Made by a program: the position numbers and the translations under genes
NCBI GenBank assembly: GCA_018241985.1
Contig: JAFECV010000135.1
Coordinates: 1-6,407, forward strand
DNA: 6,407 nt
Direction: 5' to 3'
From: Pseudomonadota bacterium
GTDB taxonomy: Bacteria > Pseudomonadota > Gammaproteobacteria > Burkholderiales > Burkholderiaceae_C
Notes under the pieces: generated by a model
Told to the model about the DNA's origin: nothing
Databases searched by the model: none
The model's input: the letters and a program-made list of their open reading frames with translations, nothing else
Shown: positions 1 through 6,400 of the stretch, piece after piece
Position numbering within the stretch: the first letter of the stretch is position 1
Layout of the letters: the number at the start of each line of letters is the position of its first letter

Positions 1-185
1 CCGGCGCTCTTGACCGGCGCCTTGGGCTTCAAGCCGCCGATATTGTCGAACCGGGCCGTGATCTGGTAGGTCGACTGGAAATTCAGCGACAGCAGGTTGG
101 CCGACTTGAGTGCGAGGAACAGCAGCGCGGCGATGCCGATCACCACGAACAGACCGACCCACAGATCCACTTTGGAGCGTTGCAT
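1..185 (-). CDS. mlaD: MlaD, MCE-domain phospholipid-binding protein (N-terminal part, runs off the window)
   Basis: Only the first 61 codons are present, read leftward from the ATG at 185-183. They give a short basic N-terminus (MQRSK), one membrane segment at about residues 8-26 (LWVGLFVVIGIAALLFLAL) and the start of the MCE domain (about residues 40-61, YQITARFDNIGGLKPKAPV), which is the usual opening of MlaD. In the family, MlaD is anchored in the inner membrane by this helix and forms a periplasmic hexameric ring on MlaFEDB that passes phospholipids to or from MlaC. The start is supported by a GGGAAG ribosome-binding site about 8 bases upstream and by the 14-base gap after mlaE. Identification is by motif and gene order; the C-terminal part is outside the window. 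Confidence 0.93.
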   Translation of the reverse strand, partial: MQRSKVDLWVGLFVVIGIAALLFLALKSANLLSLNFQSTYQITARFDNIGGLKPKAPVKSA

Positions 186-191
186 GCGTAT

Positions 192-198
192 TCTTCCC
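192..198 (-). promoter_or_regulatory. ribosome-binding site of mlaD
   Basis: On the minus strand the 14 bases between the mlaE stop and the mlaD ATG read CGGGAAGAATACGC. The GGGAAGA part is a purine-rich Shine-Dalgarno match at a normal distance, and it fixes the mlaD start at 185. Confidence 0.6.
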
Positions 199-199
199 G

Positions 200-982
200 T
201 CAGACGCTGAACATCAGTGCGGTCAGGATGAAGTCCAACCCGAGCACCGTCAGCGACGCCATCACCACCGTGCGCGTGGTCGCGCGCGAAACGCCCTCGG
301 GCGTGGGCACCGCCTCGAAACCCTGCAACAGCGCGATGAAGGTCACGGCGAAGCCGAACACCAGGCTCTTGAGCACGCCGTTGCCGACGTCCGCCCACAC
401 GTCGACGCCGCCCTGCATCTGGCTCCAGAACGCGCCGGGGTCGATGCCGATCATCAGCACGCCGACGACCCAGCCGCCGACGACGCCGACCGCGCTGAAC
501 ACCGCCGCCAGCAGCGGCATCGCGATCACGCCGCCCCAGAAGCGCGGCGCCAGGATGCGGCTGACCGGATCGACCGCCATCATCTCCATCGCCGACAACT
601 GCTCGCCGGCCTTCATCAACCCGATGCCGGCGGTCAGCGAGGTGCCGGCGCGACCGGCGAACAGCAGCGCGGTGATCACCGGCCCGAGCTCGCGCACGAG
701 ACTCAGCGTGACCAGCAGCCCGAGCGCCTCGGACGAGCCGTAGCGCTGCAGCGTGTAGTAGCCCTGCAGCGCGAGCACGAAGCCGACGAACAGCCCGGAC
801 ACGGTGATGATCGCGAGCGAGAAGTTGCCGAGGAAATGAACCTGGTCGCGGATCAGCCCGAAGCGGCGAAAGCTCGGGCCGGCCAGCGCGACCAGCCGCA
901 CGAAGAGGCGCGCCGCGCGGCCGATGTCGGCGAGCTTCTTGCGCACCGCGAAGCCGAGGTCGGACGGATTGGCCCAGCTCAT
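200..982 (-). CDS. mlaE: MlaE, inner-membrane permease of the phospholipid ABC transporter
   Basis: A 260-residue protein, the normal length for MlaE/permease-family proteins. It has an amphipathic N-terminal stretch (about 1-45) and hydrophobic segments at about 52-74, 86-110, 150-180 and 203-222, plus a C-terminal helix around 240-260. The family signature is visible at residues 98-139: ELGPVITALLFAGRAG, then a stretch ending EQLSAMEMMAVDP. MlaE is the transmembrane subunit of MlaFEDB and works with the MlaF ATPase and the MlaD ring to move phospholipids between the inner membrane and periplasm. The start ATG (982-980) overlaps the mlaF stop as ATGA, so translation is probably coupled; the bases upstream (GCAAGACGCG) offer no strong Shine-Dalgarno site. 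It ends at TGA 202-200. No anomaly seen. Confidence 0.95.
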   Translation of the reverse strand: MSWANPSDLGFAVRKKLADIGRAARLFVRLVALAGPSFRRFGLIRDQVHFLGNFSLAIITVSGLFVGFVLALQGYYTLQRYGSSEALGLLVTLSLVRELGPVITALLFAGRAGTSLTAGIGLMKAGEQLSAMEMMAVDPVSRILAPRFWGGVIAMPLLAAVFSAVGVVGGWVVGVLMIGIDPGAFWSQMQGGVDVWADVGNGVLKSLVFGFAVTFIALLQGFEAVPTPEGVSRATTRTVVMASLTVLGLDFILTALMFSV

Positions 983-1806
983 CGCGTCTTGCGCCGCGGC
1001 ACGGCGCCGAAGTCCTGCTCGATCGTCGGGCCCGGATAGTGGAAATGCACCGGCCCTTCCGGCAGCGCGTTGACGAACTGCCGCACCAGCGGATCGTCGC
1101 TGTGGCGCACGTCGCCCGGCGCGCCCTGCGCGGCGATCTTGCCGTTGGCGAGGATGATCACCTGGTCCGCGATGCGGAAGGTCTCGTCGAGGTCGTGCGA
1201 CACCACGATGCTGGTCAGCCCCATCGCGTCGTTGAGCTGGCGGATCAGCCGCGCCGAGGTGCCGAGCGAAATCGGATCGAGCCCGGCGAACGGTTCGTCG
1301 TACATCACCAGTTCCGGATCGAGCGCGATCGCACGCGCCAGCGCGACCCGGCGCGCCATGCCGCCGGAAACCTCCGACGGCATCAGGTCGCGCGCGCCGC
1401 GCAGGCCGACCGCGCCGAGCTTCATCAGCACGATGTCGCGGATCAGCGGCTCGGACAGGTCGGTGTGCTCGCGCAGCGGAAACGCGACGTTCTCGAACAC
1501 GTTCAGGTCGGTGAACAGCGCGCCGAACTGGAACAGCACGCCCATGCGCCGTCGGGCTGCGTACAACGCGGCCGGGTCCATCTTGGCGACGTCCGCGCCG
1601 TTCACCAGCAACTCGCCGCGCTGCGCCCGCTGCTGGCCGCCGATCAGGCGCAGCACCGTGGTCTTGCCGCCGCCGGACGCGCCCATCAGCGCCGTCACCT
1701 TGCCGCGCGGTACGGAGAGCGAAATGTCGTCCAGCACCAGCCGCTCACCGTAGCCGAAGCTGAGGTGCCGGATGTCGACGATGGGATCGGACCCGTTGGT
1801 ATCCAT
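979..1806 (-). CDS. mlaF: MlaF, ATPase of the phospholipid ABC transporter
   Basis: A 275-residue ABC ATPase from the ATG at 1806. Visible in order: Walker A GASGGGKT (42-49), Q-loop glutamine 93 in LFQFGALFTD, signature SGGMARRVALARA (147-159), Walker B LVMYDE (166-171), D-loop GLD (175-177) and H-loop His204 in VVSHD. The sequences LFQFGALFTDLNVFENVAFP and MPSEVSGGMARR, and a C-terminal tail containing VRQFVNALPEGPVHFHYP, are typical of MlaF rather than other ABC ATPases. It powers MlaE/MlaD phospholipid transport at the cytoplasmic face. The frame stays open to an ATG at 1842, but that start is rejected: the extra 12 residues would be encoded by a terminator-like hairpin, and the family's N-terminus aligns with MDTNGSDPIVDIRHLSFGYG. 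Neither ATG has a clear Shine-Dalgarno site. It is coupled to mlaE by a 4-base overlap. Confidence 0.94.
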   Translation of the reverse strand: MDTNGSDPIVDIRHLSFGYGERLVLDDISLSVPRGKVTALMGASGGGKTTVLRLIGGQQRAQRGELLVNGADVAKMDPAALYAARRRMGVLFQFGALFTDLNVFENVAFPLREHTDLSEPLIRDIVLMKLGAVGLRGARDLMPSEVSGGMARRVALARAIALDPELVMYDEPFAGLDPISLGTSARLIRQLNDAMGLTSIVVSHDLDETFRIADQVIILANGKIAAQGAPGDVRHSDDPLVRQFVNALPEGPVHFHYPGPTIEQDFGAVPRRKTR

Positions 1807-1808
1807 GC

Positions 1809-1835
1809 AAACAAAAAGCCGGAAACATTCCGGCT
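1809..1835 (-). terminator. terminator-like hairpin with T tract just before mlaF
   Basis: Read on the minus strand: a perfect 8-bp stem AGCCGGAA / TTCCGGCT (1835-1828 and 1824-1817) with the 3-base loop TGT, followed by TTTTTGTTT. This is the form of an intrinsic terminator for leftward transcription and is the most convincing terminator in the window. It could end the gltD transcript. It sits only a few bases upstream of the mlaF ATG (1806), so it could instead act as an attenuator or 5' mRNA stem-loop for mla. The structure is directly visible; the function is inferred. Confidence 0.6.
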
Positions 1836-1840
1836 GACGC

Positions 1841-1870
1841 ATGATAAGGGATAAGTTTGCCAGTTGCCGA
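1841..1870 (-). promoter_or_regulatory. possible sigma-70-type promoter for mlaFED
   Basis: On the minus strand, TATCAT at 1846-1841 matches the -10 consensus at 5 of 6 positions, with TCGGCA at 1870-1865 (4 of 6 to TTGACA) 18 bases upstream. It would place transcript starts near 1834, at the first base of the hairpin. This is a weak match found by eye in GC-rich DNA. The local A/T richness (ACTTATCCCTTATCAT) is what makes it stand out. Confidence 0.25.
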
Positions 1871-1953
1871 CGCGCGCGCCGGGCTCGCAGGCAGGCGCCA
1901 GGCGCCCGCGTTACACAAGTTTCCGGGCGGCAACGCGGCGATACGCGGCGGAC

Positions 1954-1973
1954 ACCCGGCGCATGAGCCGGGT
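1954..1973 (-). terminator. stem-loop directly after the gltD remnant stop codon
   Basis: A perfect 7-bp stem ACCCGGC / GCCGGGT with a 6-base loop (1961-1966). On the minus strand it starts at the last base of the remnant's stop codon (1975-1973). There is no T tract, so it is at best a weak or factor-assisted terminator, or a 3'-end stabilising hairpin. Its position suits the former 3' end of the older gltD. The rest of 1843-1953 holds no gene or structure that I can support beyond the candidate promoter. Confidence 0.35.
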
Positions 1974-2050
1974 CAGCACGGCAGTTCGGTGAAACCCGTC
2001 AGAAACTCGTCGACGGCACGCGCTGCTTGCCGGCCTTCCCGCCACGCACG
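1973..2050 (-). pseudogene. remnant of a second gltD: last 25 codons only
   Basis: Read leftward from 2050 this translates to [16 protein letters not shown] then LTGFTELPC and a TGA at 1975-1973. The end of intact gltD is [16 protein letters not shown] then MMGYSELPR and a stop. The two agree at 18 of 25 residues, with conservative changes (Y/F, S/T, M/L) and no gap, and end at the same codon. In the shared [13 protein letters not shown] block (13 codons), 9 codons differ and all 9 changes are synonymous, so this piece evolved as a coding gltD 3' end before being cut off. An in-frame TGA (2056-2054) lies just upstream and there is no start codon, so it is not a gene now. The simplest reading is the stump of an older gltD left after replacement or duplication. 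Confidence 0.85.
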
Positions 2051-2053
2051 CGG

Positions 2054-2081
2054 TCAGCGTGCCTGTTTCAGCGTGCCTGTT
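2054..2081. repeat. exact 14-bp tandem duplication next to the gltD remnant
   Basis: TCAGCGTGCCTGTT occurs twice head to tail (2054-2067 and 2068-2081) with no mismatch. It lies between the end of intact gltD and the remnant, exactly where recognisable gltD homology in the remnant begins (2053/2054). It could be slippage, or a scar of the event that juxtaposed the two copies. Confidence 0.8.
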
Positions 2082-2084
2082 CCT

Positions 2085-2110
2085 CTTGCGCCCGAAGGGC
2101 GATCCGCAAG
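2085..2110 (-). terminator. possible stem-loop just downstream of gltD
   Basis: Starting four bases after the gltD stop, the minus strand has CTTGCG (2110-2105) pairing with CGCAAG (2090-2085), with an inner CCC-TTC-GGG hairpin (2099-2091) and a bulge. There is no following T tract (it continues AGGAACAGG), so it is a weak terminator candidate or a 3'-end protecting structure. Confidence 0.3.
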
Positions 2111-2113
2111 GGA

Positions 2114-3580
2114 TCACCGAGGCAATTCGGAATACCCCATCATGAATTCATCGACGGCCCGCGCCGCTTGGCGTCCCTCGCGGATCGCCCACACGACCAG
2201 GCTCTGCCCGCGCCGCATGTCGCCGGCCGCGAACACGCCGGGCACGTTGGTCGCGTAGCCACCGATCGCTTCGGTGCCGGCCTTGGCATTCCCGCGTGCG
2301 TCGCGCTCGATGCCGAACGCGTCGAGCACGCTCGCCACCGGCGCGACGAAGCCCATCGCGAGCAGCACCAGCTCGGCCGGGAACACGCGCTCGGTGCCGG
2401 GGACTTCGATCATCCGGCCGTCCTTCCACTCGACCTGCACCGTGGCGAGGCCGGTGACGCGCCCCTTCTCGCCGTTGAACGACTTGGTCGCGATCGCGAA
2501 CTCGCGCTCGCAGCCCTCTTCGTGGCTGGAACTGGTGCGCAGCTTGATCGGCCAGTACGGCCAGGTCAGCGGCCCGTTCTCGTGCAGCGGCGGCTGCGGC
2601 AGCAGCTCGAACTGGGTCACGCTCTTCGCGCCGTGGCGGTTGCTGGTGCCGACGCAGTCCGAGCCGGTGTCGCCGCCGCCGATCACGATCACGTGCTTGC
2701 CCGCGGCCGAGATCTGTCCCCTGACCTTGGCCCCGGCATTGACCTTGTTCTGCTGCGGCAAGAACTCCATCGCGAAATGGATGCCGGAAAGTTCCCGCCC
2801 CGGCACCGGCAGATCGCGCGACAGCTCGGCGCCGCCGGTGAGCAGCACCGCGTCGAAGTCACGGCGCAGCTGCTCGGGCGTGACCGTCTCCTTCGCGTCG
2901 TTCTGCACCTTGGTGTCCTTCGGCATCGCGCCGACCAGCACGCCGGTGCGAAAGCGCACGCCTTCCTTTTGCATCTGGTCGACGCGGCGGTCGATGTGCG
3001 TCTTCTCCAGTTTGAAGTCGGGAATGCCGTAGCGCAGCAGCCCGCCGATGCGATCGTTCTTCTCGAACAGGGTCACGTCGTGGCCGGCGCGCGCGAGCTG
3101 CTGCGCCGCCGCCATGCCGGCCGGGCCGGAGCCGACCACGGCCACTCGTCTGCCGGTGCGGTGCTTCGGCAGCTGCGGCGTGACCCAGCCTTCGGCCCAG
3201 GCGCGGTCGATGATCGCGCGCTCGAGCGACTTGATGCCGACCGGATCGTCGTTGATGTTGAGCACGCAGGCCGCCTCGCACGGCGCCGGGCAGATGCGGC
3301 CGGTGAAGTCGGGGAAGTTGTTGGTCGAATCGAGGACCGTGAACGCGTTGCGCCAGTCGTCGTTGTAAACGAGGTCGTTGAAGTCGGGGATGATGTTGTT
3401 GACCGGGCAGCCGTTGCTGCAGGTCGGCGTGCCGCAGTCCATGCAGCGCGCGGCCTGGATCCGCGCCTGCGCGGTCTCCAGCCCCGCGACGAACTCGTGG
3501 TAGTTCCTGACGCGCTCGGCAACCGGCGCGTAGCTCTCTTCGACGCGCGCGAATTCCATGAAGCCGGTGATCTTTCCCAT
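2114..3580 (-). CDS. gltD: glutamate synthase small subunit (GltD)
   Basis: A 488-residue protein of normal GltD length. The N-terminal Fe-S region has C46-x2-C49-x4-C54-x3-C58 ([14 protein letters not shown]) and a second cluster C97, C101, C105 ([11 protein letters not shown]). The FAD-binding GSGPAG is at 150-155, followed by E173 and [15 protein letters not shown]; the NADPH-binding [10 protein letters not shown] is at 299-308; a closing FAD segment [20 protein letters not shown] begins at 445. With GltB it converts glutamine and 2-oxoglutarate to two glutamates; GltD oxidises NADPH and passes electrons to GltB. The ATG at 3580 is supported by AAGGA 8 bases upstream. GltB should lie upstream on the same strand, but the sequence there turns into a repeat and then part of purL. 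No internal damage is visible, so it may be functional if a gltB exists elsewhere. Confidence 0.96.
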   Translation of the reverse strand: MGKITGFMEFARVEESYAPVAERVRNYHEFVAGLETAQARIQAARCMDCGTPTCSNGCPVNNIIPDFNDLVYNDDWRNAFTVLDSTNNFPDFTGRICPAPCEAACVLNINDDPVGIKSLERAIIDRAWAEGWVTPQLPKHRTGRRVAVVGSGPAGMAAAQQLARAGHDVTLFEKNDRIGGLLRYGIPDFKLEKTHIDRRVDQMQKEGVRFRTGVLVGAMPKDTKVQNDAKETVTPEQLRRDFDAVLLTGGAELSRDLPVPGRELSGIHFAMEFLPQQNKVNAGAKVRGQISAAGKHVIVIGGGDTGSDCVGTSNRHGAKSVTQFELLPQPPLHENGPLTWPYWPIKLRTSSSHEEGCEREFAIATKSFNGEKGRVTGLATVQVEWKDGRMIEVPGTERVFPAELVLLAMGFVAPVASVLDAFGIERDARGNAKAGTEAIGGYATNVPGVFAAGDMRRGQSLVVWAIREGRQAARAVDEFMMGYSELPR

Positions 3581-3588
3581 GGTGTCAA

Positions 3589-3593
3589 TCCTT
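3589..3593 (-). promoter_or_regulatory. ribosome-binding site of gltD
   Basis: AAGGA on the minus strand, 8 bases before the ATG at 3580. It selects this start over the longer open frame that extends upstream into the palindromic repeat, and shows that gltD's own translation signal survived next to the junction. Confidence 0.65.
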
Positions 3594-3623
3594 GCAATAT
3601 CCGTGTTCGAGGCTGGCTGCCTG

Positions 3624-3714
3624 GCTCCTTCCCCCTCTGGGGGAAGGCGGGGACGGGGGCAGCGCTGCACGCAGCATGCCCCCACCCCAACCCTCCCCCA
3701 GCGGGGGAGGGAGC
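3624..3714. repeat. paired palindromic (REP/BIME-like) intergenic element
   Basis: Two 37-bp arms in inverted orientation (3624-3660 and 3678-3714) agree at 30 of 37 positions, separated by 17 bases. Each arm contains its own perfect 9-bp hairpin with a 3-base loop: CCTTCCCCC-TCT-GGGGGAAGG (3627-3647) and CCCTCCCCC-AGC-GGGGGAGGG (3691-3711). At one stem position the arms differ as T-A versus C-G, so pairing is kept. The centre can also fold (GGGGGCA with TGCCCCC, and GCTGC with GCAGC). Similar C-rich/G-rich palindromes, which translate as [11 protein letters not shown] or [16 protein letters not shown] peptides, are scattered between genes in many proteobacteria. It separates gltD from truncated purL. 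Copy number in this genome cannot be judged here. Confidence 0.8.
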
Positions 3715-3717
3715 GAG

Positions 3718-5931
3718 CAGCCGGTCGACATGCCGCTCGACCTGCTGCTCGGCAAGCCACCGCGCATGCAGCGCGACGTGCGCCGCATCGCACGTCGCTT
3801 TGCGCCGCTTCTCCTCGGCGGCGTCTCGCTGCAGCAGGTCGCGTTCGACGTGCTGCGCCATCCGACGGTGGCATCGAAGCGCTTCCTGGTCACGATCGGC
3901 GACCGCAGCGTCGGCGGCCTGACGCACCGCGACCAGATGGTCGGGCCGTGGCAGGTTCCGGTGGCCGACTGCGCGGTCACGCTCGCCGACTTCCAGGGCT
4001 TCGCCGGCGAAGCGATGAGCATGGGCGAGCGCACGCCGCTGGCGGTGCTCGATGCGCCCGCTGCGGGCCGGATCGCGGTCGCCGAGGCGATCACCAACCT
4101 GCTCGCCGCGCCGATCGATCTGCCCCGCGTCAAGCTGAGCTGCAACTGGATGGCGGCCTGCGGCGAGCCCGGCGAGGACGCGGCGCTGTACGACACGGTC
4201 GCGGCGGTGGGCCTGGAACTGTGTCCGGCGCTCGGCATCTCGGTTCCGGTCGGCAAGGACAGCCTGGCGATGCGCACCCAGTGGACCGACCCGACGAGCG
4301 GCGAGGCGAAGAAGGTCGTCTCGCCGGTCAGCCTGATCGTGAGCGCATTCGCAACGCTGTTGGATGTGCGCGGCACGCTGACGCCGCAGCTCGACGCCGC
4401 GCAGGACACGACGCTGGTGCTGATCGACCTGGGGCGCGGCCGGCATCGCGTCGCGGGCAGCATCCTGGCCCAGGTGCTGGGCCAGACCGGCTGCCCGGAG
4501 CGCGACGGTGTGCCCGACCTGGACGACCCGCAGGACCTGGTGCGCCTGGTCGCCGCCGTGAACGCATTGCGCGAACGCGGACTGATCCTCGCCTACCACG
4601 ACCGCAGCGACGGCGGGCTGTTCGCCGCGGTGTGCGAGATGGCGTTCGCCGGCCAGGTCGGGGTCGCGCTGAACGTGGACCTGCTGGTGACCGAGGGCGA
4701 CGGGATTTCAGACAGCCGCATGGAAACCGGCGACGCGAAGAACTGGGCCGCGCAGGTCGGCGCGCGGCGCGAGGAGCTGACGCTGCGCGCGCTGTTCTGC
4801 GAGGAGCTCGGCGTGCTGCTGCAGGTGCCGACGAACGAGCGCAGCGCGGTGATGCAGGTGCTGCGCGAGCATGGGCTCTCGAAGCACAGCCACGTCATTG
4901 GCAAGACGCGGCCAGCAGCGTCCGCGGTCGCGAACGGCAAGGGGGAAATCCAGATCTGGCGCGACACGAAGGCGATCTTCAGTGCCCAGCTCGCCGATCT
5001 GCACCGGGCCTGGGACGAGGTCAGCTGGAAGATCTGCCATGAGCGCGACAACCCGGATTGCGCGGATGCGGAGCACGCGGCGCTCGGCCGGCCGGATGAC
5101 CCCGGCCTGCACCTGTTGCTCGCGCCGGGGGCCGAGGACGACGTCGCCGCGCCGTTCCTGAACCTGTCGCGCCCGAAGGTCGCGGTGCTGCGCGAGCAGG
5201 GCGTGAACTCGCACCTGGAGATGGCCTATGCGTTCACCGCGGCCGGCTTCGATGCGTTCGACGTGCACATGACCGACCTGCAGGCGGGGCGCGTGCGGCT
5301 CGCCCATTTCCGCGGCATCGTTGCCTGCGGGGGTTTTAGCTACGGCGACACGCTGGGCGCCGGCGTCGGCTGGGCGCGCTCGATCAGCTTCAACCCGCGT
5401 CTTGCCGAGCAGTTCCGGGCGTTCTTCGCGCGCCGCGACACCTTCGCGCTCGGCGTGTGCAACGGCTGCCAGATGTTCGCCGAACTGGCCGGCATGATTC
5501 CGGGCGCCGAGGACTGGCCGCGCTTCACCACCAACGTCAGCGAGCGGTTCGAGGCGCGGCTCTCAATGGTCGAGGTGCTCGATTCGCCCAGCCTGTTCTT
5601 TGCCGGCATGGCCGGCAGCCGGCTGCCGATCGCGGTCTCGCACGGCGAGGGCTATGCCGACTTCCGCCATCGCGGCAACGCCGCGCAGGTGATCGCGGCG
5701 CTGCGCTTCACCGACAACCTGGGCGGCGCGACCGAGGCCTATCCGTTCAACCCGAACGGCAGCCCGGGCGGCCTCACCGCGGTGACCACCGCGGACGGGC
5801 GCTTCACCGCGATGATGCCGCACCCGGAGCGGGTGCTGCGCAACATCCAGATGAGCTGGACCCCGGGCGACAAGAGCGCGTTCAGCCCGTGGATGCGCCT
5901 CTGGCGCAACGCGCGGCGCTGGGTCGGATGA
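3718..5931 (+). CDS. purL: phosphoribosylformylglycinamidine synthase (PurL), N-terminally truncated, probably a gene fragment
   Basis: The large PurL makes FGAM from FGAR, glutamine and ATP, the fourth step of purine synthesis. Here only the C-terminal ~737 residues of a ~1,300-residue enzyme are present. Recognisable homology begins at [15 protein letters not shown] (3718 on), inside the first FGAM-synthase domain. It continues through [10 protein letters not shown] and [10 protein letters not shown], the second domain ([25 protein letters not shown]) and the glutaminase domain ([26 protein letters not shown]), with catalytic Cys in GVCNGCQM (codon 5458) and His/Glu in PHPER (codons 5821 and 5827). 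The frame is intact to TGA 5929-5931. No natural start exists: in-frame candidates are TTG 3592, ATG 3676 inside the repeat, and ATG 3730 (a GGGAGGGAG tract lies ~16 bases upstream). Without the N-terminal half it should not make FGAM, though the glutaminase part could fold. Confidence 0.93.
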   Translation, partial: QPVDMPLDLLLGKPPRMQRDVRRIARRFAPLLLGGVSLQQVAFDVLRHPTVASKRFLVTIGDRSVGGLTHRDQMVGPWQVPVADCAVTLADFQGFAGEAMSMGERTPLAVLDAPAAGRIAVAEAITNLLAAPIDLPRVKLSCNWMAACGEPGEDAALYDTVAAVGLELCPALGISVPVGKDSLAMRTQWTDPTSGEAKKVVSPVSLIVSAFATLLDVRGTLTPQLDAAQDTTLVLIDLGRGRHRVAGSILAQVLGQTGCPERDGVPDLDDPQDLVRLVAAVNALRERGLILAYHDRSDGGLFAAVCEMAFAGQVGVALNVDLLVTEGDGISDSRMETGDAKNWAAQVGARREELTLRALFCEELGVLLQVPTNERSAVMQVLREHGLSKHSHVIGKTRPAASAVANGKGEIQIWRDTKAIFSAQLADLHRAWDEVSWKICHERDNPDCADAEHAALGRPDDPGLHLLLAPGAEDDVAAPFLNLSRPKVAVLREQGVNSHLEMAYAFTAAGFDAFDVHMTDLQAGRVRLAHFRGIVACGGFSYGDTLGAGVGWARSISFNPRLAEQFRAFFARRDTFALGVCNGCQMFAELAGMIPGAEDWPRFTTNVSERFEARLSMVEVLDSPSLFFAGMAGSRLPIAVSHGEGYADFRHRGNAAQVIAALRFTDNLGGATEAYPFNPNGSPGGLTAVTTADGRFTAMMPHPERVLRNIQMSWTPGDKSAFSPWMRLWRNARRWVG

Positions 5932-5939
5932 AATTTTGA

Positions 5940-5954
5940 TCCGGCGACGCCGGA
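5940..5954. terminator. short hairpin between convergent purL and the HTH gene
   Basis: A perfect 6-bp stem TCCGGC / GCCGGA with the loop GAC, nine bases after the purL stop. On the minus strand it is followed by TCAAAATTTC, on the plus strand by CCGTCAG, so neither side has a good T tract. The place between two convergent genes suits a weak bidirectional terminator. Nothing else is supported in 5932-6018. Confidence 0.35.
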
Positions 5955-6018
5955 CCGTCAGCCGCGCAGCGCCCGTTCCGCTGTGTCGCGAGGAGAGGCC
6001 GTCGCGAACGCGCTGCGC

Positions 6019-6390
6019 TTACCCCGTCCGGGTTTCGCTGATCAGCACGTCCGCCGGAATGCCCAGGCTGTGGTGCAACCTGCGGATCATGGCCAGGGTC
6101 AACGGACGCTTGCGGTTCAGCACTTCGTAGACCCGGTTGCTCTTGCCGATGATGGGCTCGAGATCCTTGATGGACAGACCGCTTTGTTCCATCCGGAATT
6201 TGATGGCTTCGACCGGGTCGGGCGCCGAAATGGGAAAGTGCCGGGTTTCGTACGCTTGCACCAGCGTCGCCAGAATGTCCAGACGATCGCCTTCCGGCGT
6301 GCCCGGACCGGGATCGGAATCCATCAAGGCGGAAATTTCTTTCAGGGCAGCTTTGTGGTCTGCTTTGGTGTGGATGGGTCGGATATCCAT
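6019..6390 (-). CDS. HigA-like helix-turn-helix antitoxin/transcription regulator
   Basis: A 123-residue protein. Residues 6-55 form a charged helical N-terminal part (IHTKADHKAALKEISALMD, then TPEGDRLDILATLVQAYE) and residues 59-116 an XRE-type HTH (PVEAIKFRMEQSGLSIKDLEP, IGKSNRVYEVLNRKRPLTLA, IRRLHHSLGIPADVL). This layout is that of the COG5499 antitoxins, which bind a HigB/RelE-type mRNA interferase and repress their own operon. In that family the toxin gene is usually just upstream, here beyond the right edge, so the pairing is an inference. The ATG at 6390 has GGAG six bases upstream (6400-6397). The gene is less GC-rich than its neighbours, consistent with acquisition by transfer. It is convergent with purL. 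Confidence 0.85.
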   Translation of the reverse strand: MDIRPIHTKADHKAALKEISALMDSDPGPGTPEGDRLDILATLVQAYETRHFPISAPDPVEAIKFRMEQSGLSIKDLEPIIGKSNRVYEVLNRKRPLTLAMIRRLHHSLGIPADVLISETRTG

Positions 6391-6396
6391 GGTGTG

Positions 6397-6400
6397 CTCC
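6397..6400 (-). promoter_or_regulatory. ribosome-binding site of the HTH gene
   Basis: GGAG on the minus strand, six bases before the ATG at 6390. It supports that start; the remaining bases to the window edge carry no stop codon on the minus strand, so an upstream gene could run very close to or over it. Confidence 0.5.

Noticed and set aside
1807..1842. Upstream ATG at 1842 as the mlaF start
   Set aside because: The added residues would be encoded by the terminator-like hairpin, there is no ribosome-binding site, the ATG overlaps the candidate -10 box, and family members begin near the ATG at 1806.
110..1854. Long plus-strand open frames opposite mlaE and mlaF
   Set aside because: Their translations are low-complexity Arg/Ala/His-rich with no family resemblance, while the minus strand encodes well-conserved MlaE and MlaF.
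1886..1908. GGCGCC occurring twice in close succession as an operator
   Set aside because: Such short palindromes are expected by chance at this GC content and no regulator or conservation supports it.
1911..2117. A 68-codon minus-strand frame between gltD and mlaF
   Set aside because: It lies in a different frame from the gltD remnant, is Arg-rich and has no recognisable family; the remnant explains the coding-like signal here.
3627..3711. The strong hairpins beside gltD as intrinsic terminators or a CRISPR-like array
   Set aside because: Neither hairpin is followed by a T tract, and two inverted arms are not direct repeats with spacers; a paired palindromic repeat fits better.
2027..3922. 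A 631-codon open frame on the plus strand opposite gltD
   Set aside because: It is the antisense of a gene with clear Fe-S, FAD and NADPH motifs; the Arg/His/Ala-rich translation is typical of a shadow frame in GC-rich DNA.
3073..4599. A 508-codon minus-strand frame across the gltD/purL junction
   Set aside because: It runs antisense to purL and out of frame with gltD; its translation shows no motif, and it exists only because GC-rich DNA has few stop codons.
3718..5931. A short-type PurL or a PurQ-like gene instead of a truncated large PurL
   Set aside because: The frame joins the second synthase domain directly to a C-terminal glutaminase domain and begins in mid-domain, which only fits the large single-chain PurL with its N-terminal part lost.
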